Under the pieces are notes generated by a model. It did not search any database, had not been told where the DNA came from, and saw only the letters and a list, made by a program, of their open reading frames with translations. From an uncultured Lachnospiraceae bacterium (lineage in GTDB: Bacteria; Bacillota; Clostridia; Lachnospirales; Lachnospiraceae), in contig CAKNHF010000027.1 of NCBI GenBank assembly GCA_930972465.1, positions 1 to 40,022 of the forward strand: a DNA stretch of 40,022 bases. Direction: 5' to 3'. Both the position numbers and the translations under genes were made by a program. Positions 34,443 through 40,022 of this stretch are shown piece by piece. Each line of letters starts with the position of its first letter. Within the stretch, counting starts at the first letter, position 1.

Positions 34443-35168
34443 TCAGAATCCCGTTACAAATGTCACCACCCCCGCAAATCCGATGAACCCGTACACCAGC
34501 AGCTTCATCTTTCCGACATCGATCTTGTCCACGACTCTGCTCCCCGCATATGCGCCCAGCAGAAGCGCCGCGGCTCCCACCGCCAGGGGAAGGACCATAT
34601 CGCCGGTCAGCTGTCCTGCCAGAGTGCGCACAACTGTACCATAGAGATTGGTCGTCATGAAAAAGATCTGGATGGTTCCAAGATACGACCTCTTTTCCTG
34701 CAGAACAGCCATGAAATAAACCACCATCGTGGGACCGCCGATCCCGAAGAAGGAGTCAATGATTCCCGCCAGAGCCGCGCAGACAAATGCGGTTCCCGGA
34801 TTCGCCGAAATCTTTATCTTCCCCTCACCGAGAATAAAATATACTGCAAGCGCGATCAGAAAGATCCCCAGCACAGGCTTCAGATAATCCATATCCAGTC
34901 TTGCTGCAGCCTGCATCGCCGCCAGATAGACCGGAAAGTAAAAGACCAGCGGAAGGATGCACATCCGGAAACGGACAAAACGCCGGTACCGCCAGACGAT
35001 GGAAATACACAGGACTGCGCACAAGAGCTGGCACATGGCGGAAGACTGTACCATGCTGAAGCAGAACGGATAGAACATCATGAGCAGGATACCTGCTCCG
35101 AACCCTGTCACTCCCTGTACCAGCCCGGCAAAAAGCGCCGGTGCCGCCACACACAGATACTGGATCAT
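34443..35168 (-). CDS. TSUP family (TauE/SafE-like) membrane permease
   Basis: 241 residues with about eight hydrophobic helices. The N-terminal GLVQGVTGFGAGILLMMFYP and the repeat-related ALAGIIDSFFGIGGPTMVVYFM are the duplicated family motifs. TSUP proteins export sulfite, sulfonates or similar anions; the substrate here is unknown. GGGAGAGATAAGAT precedes the ATG. It ends seven bases from the convergent SOD gene and starts 100 bp downstream of the PTS gene, with a hairpin between. Confidence 0.85.
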   Translation of the reverse strand: MIQYLCVAAPALFAGLVQGVTGFGAGILLMMFYPFCFSMVQSSAMCQLLCAVLCISIVWRYRRFVRFRMCILPLVFYFPVYLAAMQAAARLDMDYLKPVLGIFLIALAVYFILGEGKIKISANPGTAFVCAALAGIIDSFFGIGGPTMVVYFMAVLQEKRSYLGTIQIFFMTTNLYGTVVRTLAGQLTGDMVLPLAVGAAALLLGAYAGSRVVDKIDVGKMKLLVYGFIGFAGVVTFVTGF

Positions 35169-35192
35169 ATCTCTTATCTCTCCCTTCTGTCA

Positions 35193-35256
35193 GAACAGCC
35201 CCGCGGATGATCCGCAGGGCTGTTCCTTTTGTCATCCGCCTCTGAAAGTTTCAGAG
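35193..35256 (-). terminator. Hairpins between the PTS gene and the TSUP gene
   Basis: 35240-35256 (CTCTGAAA/TTTCAGAG) and the long stem 35193-35208 with 35210-35225 lie just after the PTS stop. The larger stem has a T-tract only on the plus-strand side (CCTTTTG), so the termination direction is unclear. Confidence 0.5.
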
Positions 35257-35268
35257 CAGACTGTATTT

Positions 35269-37074
35269 TCATTCCTTTGTCACAGTGAGTACTTTATCCA
35301 TAGCCGAAGCCGTACCTGTCTTCTCTACATTGACGGATGTATAGTCAAAGCTGTTTGTGACAGCCACCACGGTGATATCCGGATGTCCGGCTTTCCGTAT
35401 CGCTTCCGGATCGAAGCTGAGCAGAAGCTGCCCGCGCTTTATCTCATCCCCTTCTTTGCACTTCAGATCAAAGCCTTCGCCGTTCATATCCACGGTATCG
35501 ATGCCCACATGGATCAGGACTTCCATACCGTCCTCTGACTGAAGTCCCACCGCATGTTTCGTGTCCATAGTCTGAATTACCGTGCCGTCAAAAGGTGCAT
35601 ACACACAGGGTTTTGACGGCCTGACGGCAAAGCCCTGTCCCAGAACTCCGGATGCAAATGTCTCGTCCGGGACCTGCTCAAGGGGAACAATCTCTCCTTC
35701 CAGGGGTGCATACAGGGTATTTGGCTCTGCTTCCGGGAGTTCAGCCTCAGGCCTGATCCGGGATGCTGCCTCTTCAGCGTTTCCCCTGCCGGCAGACGCC
35801 GCACCCTTTTTCACTTCTTTCTTGTCCGCGCCGAGGAAGAAAGCCGCCACCGCAGATACAACGAATGCGATGCACACGGTTCCGATAGCGACGAAAATAT
35901 TGTTCGGATCCTCCCCCATGAAGGTCGGCAGCGCCGGGATACCCGGTGTGGCGATGGCATACCGTTTCAGATGAAAGATTCCGGCAAACAGACCGCCTGT
36001 CACGCCGCCCAGCACAACTGCCGGAATGATCTGTTTGTATTTTACGATGATACCGTACACAGCCGGCTCTGTCACACCGCAGAGTGCGGTAAATCCGGTT
36101 GAAAAGCCCAGTTCTTTTACGTTCTTATCCTTGCTGCGCACCGCAAAGCCGAGCGTTGCTCCGGCGCAGGCCAGGATCGCCGCCAGGAAGCCCGGTCCGC
36201 AGACAGTCTCGTATCCCATCTCCGCGAGCTGAATCGTCTGAAGCGGCGGGAAGATGGCAAGATGCATTCCGAAGAATACCAGGAGAGGCTGGATCGCTCC
36301 CACAATGGTCGGCACGAGCACAGGAACATTCTCATCCAGGAATGCGATTCCACTGGAGAGAATACTGCCGATGTAGGATCCCAGAGGAGCCAGGATGATC
36401 AGGGACACCAGAGAGGTGACCGCCATGGTGATCAACGGCTTCAGGATCGCCTTCACCATGTTCGGGGATACCTTCTCTGCAAACCGCTCCACATAGGACA
36501 TGAACCAGACCGTCAGGATAATCGGCAGAATCGAAGATCCGTAGGAGAACAGTCTGACCGGAATTCCAAAGAAGTCGACCGCTTCTCCTGCCGCTACCAG
36601 AGCGTTCCAGTTGGGATGGATCAGCACACCGCCGATCATTGCCGCAAGGTAAGGATTGCATCCGAACTTCTGTGCCGAAGAAAATGCCAGAACCACAGGG
36701 AAGAAATAGAACCCCGAATCCGCGATAAAGTTCAGAATATAGTATTCCGTCGACTCATCGGGCAGGCCCAGCGCCACCATGATCACGAGGATGGCCTTGA
36801 TCATACCGGCTCCGGTGATCAGCGGGATAACCGGTGCAAAGATGCCCGAGATCATGTCCAGAAGCTTCGCACTGAGCTTCTGCTTCTCTTCCCCTTCTCC
36901 CTGGTCCGCTTTTTCGTCTCCTCCTGCGTCCTTCAGGTCTCCGACAATATTTTTCACTTCTTTATATACAGCCGCCACATTCGGCCCGATGATGACCTGG
37001 GTCTGTGCGCCCACTTCCTTCACGCCCATGACTCCGTCCAGCGCCTCAATCTCTGCGATCTTCGCCTTGCTCAT
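35269..37074 (-). pseudogene. PTS EIIBCA transporter, 5'-truncated (lacks EIIB active-site cysteine)
   Basis: A beta-glucoside/sucrose-type PTS permease reading EIIB-EIIC-EIIA. The EIIB domain is cut: it begins at DMSKAKIAEIEALDGVMG, so the preceding segment with the phosphorylated cysteine (normally HCxTRLRF) is gone. The EIIC membrane domain (from AKLLDMISGIFAPVIPLI through CGVTEPAVYGI) is intact. The EIIA domain keeps its phospho-histidine in LIHVGIDTVDMNG. An in-frame ATG at 37122 runs through the junction into foreign sequence. The first plausible native codon is near 37074. No promoter or Shine-Dalgarno remains, so it is probably inactive, unless an assembly error removed the start. Confidence 0.8.
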
Positions 37075-37076
37075 GT

Positions 37077-37751
37077 CCCACAGGGACGGCAACCATACGT
37101 AAGGGTGTAATGTCCTCTGCAAATGACAAATTTAAAATCCGGATCAAAGGGAAAGGCTGCCATGGTTCGGCGCCGCAGAACGGTGCCGATGCCCTGCTTA
37201 CGGCATCAGCTCTGGCTCAGACACTGCAGACAGTTATCAGCCGCGAGAGCGATCCGCTGAAGCCTACCGTCATGACGATCGGTATCCTTCAGAGCGGTAC
37301 AGCATTTAACATTCTTCCTGAAAATGCTTATATGGAAGGAAGTATCCGGGTCCTTGAAGAAGCCCAGCGTGAAATCAACCGCCGTGCAATCAGAAGAATG
37401 GCGGAATCAACAGCCGAAGCATATCGCTGTAAAGCCGATGTTGAATTTGAGATTACTGCCAAGGTGGTTTATAATGACAGCTTTCTGACAGATGTAGCGG
37501 TCTCGGCTTCCGAAAAAGTTCTCGGAGACGGTATGGTGACAGAACAGCCGCTGAGTCTCGGCGCAGAGGATTTTGCAGAATATCTCGATGTGTGTCCGGT
37601 TACCTATCTGAATGTAGGATCCAGAAACGAGGAGCTTGGCATCACTGCTCCCCACCATCATGGAAACTTTGATATTGATGAAGACTGCCTGCCAATCAGC
37701 ATGGCCATTTATGTCCAGTTTGTGTATGACTACTTTTCAAAAATAAAATAA
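37077..37751 (+). pseudogene. M20-family amidohydrolase/peptidase, C-terminal fragment
   Basis: The frame PTGTATIRKGVMSSANDKFKI then IKGKGCHGSAPQNG matches the dimerisation-domain region of M20 amidohydrolases (hippurate hydrolase type). LSLGAEDFAEYLDVCP holds the conserved Glu of the C-terminal metal site, and APHHHGNFDIDEDCLP the family's final motif. Full-length members are about 390 residues; only about 220 remain, so the N-terminal metal-binding half is lost. The ATG at 37110 is internal to the family sequence. The homologous frame begins right at the junction with the beheaded PTS gene. Confidence 0.78.
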
Positions 37752-37791
37752 CTGTTTGTTTTGCAGTTTTTCGGTTTCCAAAACAGAGCGT

Positions 37792-37838
37792 GAAAAGTCC
37801 GGAGCAGAAATTCTATATCTGCCCCGGACTTTTCTCAT
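37792..37838 (+). terminator. Terminator of the M20 gene
   Basis: GAAAAGTCCGG plus GCAGA pairs with TCTGCCCCGGACTTTTC (37818-37834) apart from one mismatch, with a ten-base loop and TTTTCTCATTC after it. It is 40 bases past the M20 stop. Confidence 0.8.
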
Positions 37839-37928
37839 TCTCTGTTATTGCCACATGCACGGTATTCCTGTCCCCTTTTCCAATCTTTGCGCATATCGTT
37901 TCTTTTCCACGCTCTTTTTCTCTCCCCT

Positions 37929-38396
37929 TTATTTCTTTATCCTGAACAGACGGATCAGCCAGAATGCCATATCCCCGAATACAAGGATCATAACTGCAGG
38001 AGTAAACCATCCCGGAAGCGGAGCACTCTGGAGACTGTTCACGATCAGATAAGCAAAGATCAGTGCTGTCAAGAATTTCAACGTTTTGAGCATATATTTC
38101 AGCGTCCGGTAAACCTTCTCTTTATTCTTCGCCGTCACTTCCACTCCTGTATTCCAGATCTGAGGATATTTCTCGACTACGCCGATCCCGAGATAGAGGA
38201 TCCACATCATCACTTCAATGAAAATGATCTCCCCTTTTCCTCCCCACCGGTCGATCTCACCTGCGCCGTTATAATGCATGGGAATCTGATCCGGAAAAGA
38301 GGACCAGCCCAGGATCAGGTAGGCAAGCGTCCCGATCAGCAGGATCCAGCCCAGAAGATCCAGGATCCGGTCTGCCCTTGTATTTTCTGTCTTCAT
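37929..38396 (-). CDS. DUF1648 domain-containing membrane protein
   Basis: 155 residues. Four predicted membrane helices. The DUF1648 signature FPDQIPMHYNGAGEIDRWGGKGE lies at about 34-56 between helices 1 and 2. The motif occurs at the N-terminus of SdpI-type immunity proteins, but the SdpI part itself is absent here. The function is unknown. The start at 38396 has GAAGAAGGTGCC upstream. It lies 39 bp after the small gene at 38436-38627 and is probably co-transcribed with it. Confidence 0.82.
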   Translation of the reverse strand: MKTENTRADRILDLLGWILLIGTLAYLILGWSSFPDQIPMHYNGAGEIDRWGGKGEIIFIEVMMWILYLGIGVVEKYPQIWNTGVEVTAKNKEKVYRTLKYMLKTLKFLTALIFAYLIVNSLQSAPLPGWFTPAVMILVFGDMAFWLIRLFRIKK

Positions 38397-38435
38397 AATG
38401 GCACCTTCTTCCGGGATTTATACTCCCAGTTCTTT

Positions 38436-38627
38436 CTACAGCGTATTGTCTTTATGTTTTTGGTACGCCCTCACAAGCCGTTCCGCCTGCGCTTCTCCTT
38501 CCAGATGATCTGTCAGGTTTCTCAGCCAGAGATTTTCTTCCTCTGAAGGATGCCACTGGAGGAGCTGTTTGGAGATTGTTCTTCCCCGTAAACCTTTCTG
38601 CGTCTCTTTCGTACGCGGTTTTTCCAT
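38436..38627 (-). CDS. Small basic protein of unknown function
   Basis: 63 residues, strongly charged: MEKPRTKETQKGLRGRTI at the start, then LLQWHPSEEENLWLRNL and HLEGEAQAERLVRAYQKHKD. No signal peptide or membrane helix. It looks like a small helical protein, but no family is recognised. AAAGGAGGTACGGTGT before the ATG is an excellent Shine-Dalgarno, which is the main support for a real gene. It precedes the DUF1648 gene on the same strand. Confidence 0.55.
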   Translation of the reverse strand: MEKPRTKETQKGLRGRTISKQLLQWHPSEEENLWLRNLTDHLEGEAQAERLVRAYQKHKDNTL

Positions 38628-39014
38628 ACACCGTACCTCCTTTATGAAGTTGTTCTCAGGAGATTCGGTTTTCGGAATCTCCTGCTTAAAAATTGGTAAT
38701 TAAAGCACGAATTTTCCGAAAAGACAGATCCTGCAGACCAGAATCTGCTGTATGAATATAGAATCCGCATCTATTGACACAGAATAAGAATAATAGAAAA
38801 CTCTCTTATTGAACTTTTCAGTTTCAACAAATTTATGCTTTGTCTCATTTTAGCACTGAGATTTCTTCCCTTCAATGAAAACCTATATTTTGGACGGCGT
38901 AAATTTACTGTAGGAATTATAGTGGCAGAAACTGCCAGATGTGTTTCAGATATATCAGTTCAATACCTTTTTATACTATACTTCCTTTGTTTTCTCTTTG
39001 CAAGTCCTTTGCTT
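38628..39014. other. Gene-free stretch of low coding content, with one hairpin
   Basis: No convincing gene in 387 bp. A perfect 10-bp stem CAGGAGATTC/GAATCTCCTG lies at 38657-38684, upstream of the small gene. The rest is AT-rich. The plus-strand frame at 38835-39020 lacks a Shine-Dalgarno and runs into the transposase remnant, so it is not called. Confidence 0.5.
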
Positions 39015-39642
39015 TTATAATCCCCAGATATGCGTATTAAACCATGCATACTTTTTCACTTCTGCACTGACACTGTGGTTTATACTCTCTATATATTTTC
39101 CCAGCTTATTGTAACTCAACTGTCTTTTTCTCCGGCTTTTCTTCCTTCTGTTGCGGGAATGTCAGTTTATGCAGTTTATTTTTGACAGTCTGTTTGCTCA
39201 CCTGATCTGTCAGGCTTATTTCTTCCCCTGCTTTCCGGTATGAAGTCTGAACCGCCTCTTCCAGCAGTTTCGCTTCAGCGTCTTCTGTCAGCCGTTCATG
39301 GCTTTCTACTCCCATAATCCGATCCAACAGATAAGCGCTTTCTCCGGTCTGTTTATTCCGGAACAATGTCTTTTCAAAACAAACGGTCCCAAGATATGTT
39401 GTCAGCTTCTTTCTATCTGTTCTTACCACTTCCCAGGACCGTTTTCTTTTCGCACTGTCACGGAGCATCTGGTTGCAGTCTTCTAATGTCTCTTTTATGA
39501 TATCCAATCCCAGAGCAATTACCTCATCCCGGACTCCATAAACAAAGGATGCCATATCTTTGGGATCTTTTATGAAACTTTCAATGACCTTCTCTAATTT
39601 TTTGATGCCAGACTCTTCAAACTGTTGTATACTCTTAATCAT
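39015..39642 (-). pseudogene. ISLre2-family (UPF0236) transposase with an internal deletion
   Basis: The N-terminal 175 residues (MIKSIQQFEESGIKKLEK, then RDEVIALGLDIIKETLEDCN and YLLDRIMGVESHERLTEDAEA) match ISLre2-type transposases, normally about 450-480 residues. After KTVE the frame breaks. In the next frame the sequence continues as YNKLGKYIESINHSVSAEV and ends WFNTHIWGL at 39015, plausible as the native C-terminus. So the central part, with the presumed catalytic core, has been deleted. The start at 39642 follows GGAAGG. This remnant cannot transpose itself. Confidence 0.75.
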
Positions 39643-39710
39643 AGGGAACACCTTCCTTTGTGCTATTGGTTTTGGTCGACTAATATAATAACACAAAACT
39701 GGTGTTCCCT
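39643..39710. repeat. Imperfect inverted repeat covering the transposase start
   Basis: AGGGAACACC (39643-39652) and GGTGTTCCCT (39701-39710) are perfect complements. Pairing resumes inwards after a four-base mismatch (TTTGTG-TATT with AATA-CACAAA). The arms are 39643-39667 and 39686-39710. The hairpin would bury the transposase Shine-Dalgarno in any message reading in from outside. It probably lies close to the element's left terminus, on its transposase-start side. Confidence 0.55.
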
Positions 39711-39780
39711 TTTCCATTTCTCCTACAAAAATTTTACGCTAGCTTTTCCAACCGTTATTCCGGCGCTGCCGCGATGTATC

Positions 39781-40022
39781 TTACGCTGTCCTGACCAGAG
39801 AAAAATCCGACAGCTCAATTGTTGATGCGGGTGTTTCGATTCCCGCGACCGCCCCCATGGAAATAACCATGGATGCATTCAACTCCGTTGTCCCATTCAT
39901 TGTAAATTCTACTGAAATCTCTTTTTCCTGATCTTTCTCCAGGACAATATCTTCGCCTCCATACCACGCATAGCTCGGGCTGAGCATGGCAAGTTTGATC
40001 GTTCTCGCCTCTGAGGATTTTG
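39781..40022 (-). CDS. 3' end of a probable carbohydrate-binding or glycosidase protein (truncated by window edge)
   Basis: The frame is open to the right edge; about 79 residues are visible. The sequence is beta-rich: SSEARTIKLAMLSPSYAWYGG, then DIVLEKDQEKEISVEFTMNG, and TPASTIELSDFSLVRTA at the end. The close resembles the last strands of jelly-roll carbohydrate-binding modules found at the ends of cellulases and similar enzymes. That assignment is tentative because no catalytic part is in view. It converges on nothing and is followed downstream by the ISLre2 remnant. Confidence 0.5.
   Translation of the reverse strand, partial: KSSEARTIKLAMLSPSYAWYGGEDIVLEKDQEKEISVEFTMNGTTELNASMVISMGAVAGIETPASTIELSDFSLVRTA

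Noticed and set aside
37075-37122. ATG at 37122 as the true start of the PTS gene
   Set aside because: The extra codons read antisense through the M20 fragment and do not match EIIB, so the start is an accident of the junction.
1-40022. CRISPR arrays, tRNA or rRNA genes
   Set aside because: No regularly spaced repeats and no recognisable tRNA cloverleaf or rRNA sequence were seen by eye on either strand.

Overview
The window looks like a chromosomal segment of a gut-type Lachnospiraceae bacterium (Bacillota, Clostridia). The reasons are a bacterial V-type ATPase operon, strong Shine-Dalgarno sequences with frequent TTG/GTG starts, near-consensus sigma-A promoters, a LacI-controlled sugar ABC transporter with a GH31 glycosidase, DUF1934 next to murI, and an ISLre2-type transposase remnant. 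Genus cannot be fixed from the sequence alone.

Layout. (1) 1-5210, plus strand: V-type ATPase genes I (3' part), K, F, E, A, B. (2) 5211-9665: a hairpin terminator, then a cargo block lying inside the V-ATPase operon: a frameshifted small gene, a ThpR-like 2H phosphoesterase, a GNAT acetyltransferase, a SMI1/KNR4 protein, a large ankyrin-like protein, an XRE regulator with a membrane anchor and a tiny lipoprotein. (3) 9729-10352: V-ATPase subunit D, cut off from B by that block. Subunit C is not in the window. (4) 10404-14630: an aldose-1-epimerase-like protein, a secreted trigger-factor/FKBP-like lipoprotein, a cardiolipin synthase and a conserved membrane-anchored protein. (5) 14679-21463, minus strand: a housekeeping cluster cvfB-like, dnaE, pfkA, murI, DUF1934 behind one clear promoter and a hairpin-rich leader. 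(6) 21653-28366: a carbohydrate locus. A LacI regulator diverges from a substrate-binding lipoprotein, two permeases and a GH31 enzyme, with palindromic operators just downstream of both divergent -10 boxes. (7) 28586-29398: an XRE-type protein carrying a decapeptide glycine-rich repeat domain. (8) 29546-32779, minus: a 1077-residue fusion of an Endonuclease-Q-like PHP nuclease with a UvrD/PcrA-type helicase, with two candidate sliding-clamp peptides. (9) 32987-35168: a YczE-like membrane protein, a divergent Fe/Mn superoxide dismutase and a TSUP permease. (10) 35269-37751: a PTS EIIBCA gene and an M20 peptidase gene, both missing their 5' ends, back to back at one junction near 37080. (11) 37752-40022: a DUF1648 membrane protein, an unknown small protein, an internally deleted ISLre2 transposase and the 3' end of a probable carbohydrate-binding or glycosidase gene.

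How the parts work together. The V-ATPase genes encode an ion-translocating rotary ATPase, but a terminator and foreign-looking cargo separate subunit D from the rest. The carbohydrate locus imports an oligosaccharide, hydrolyses it in the cytoplasm and is probably induced through LacI. The most novel item is the EndoQ-helicase fusion, which suggests one polypeptide that nicks DNA at deaminated bases and unwinds from the nick. The beheaded gene pair at 37080 marks a rearrangement breakpoint or an assembly chimera.
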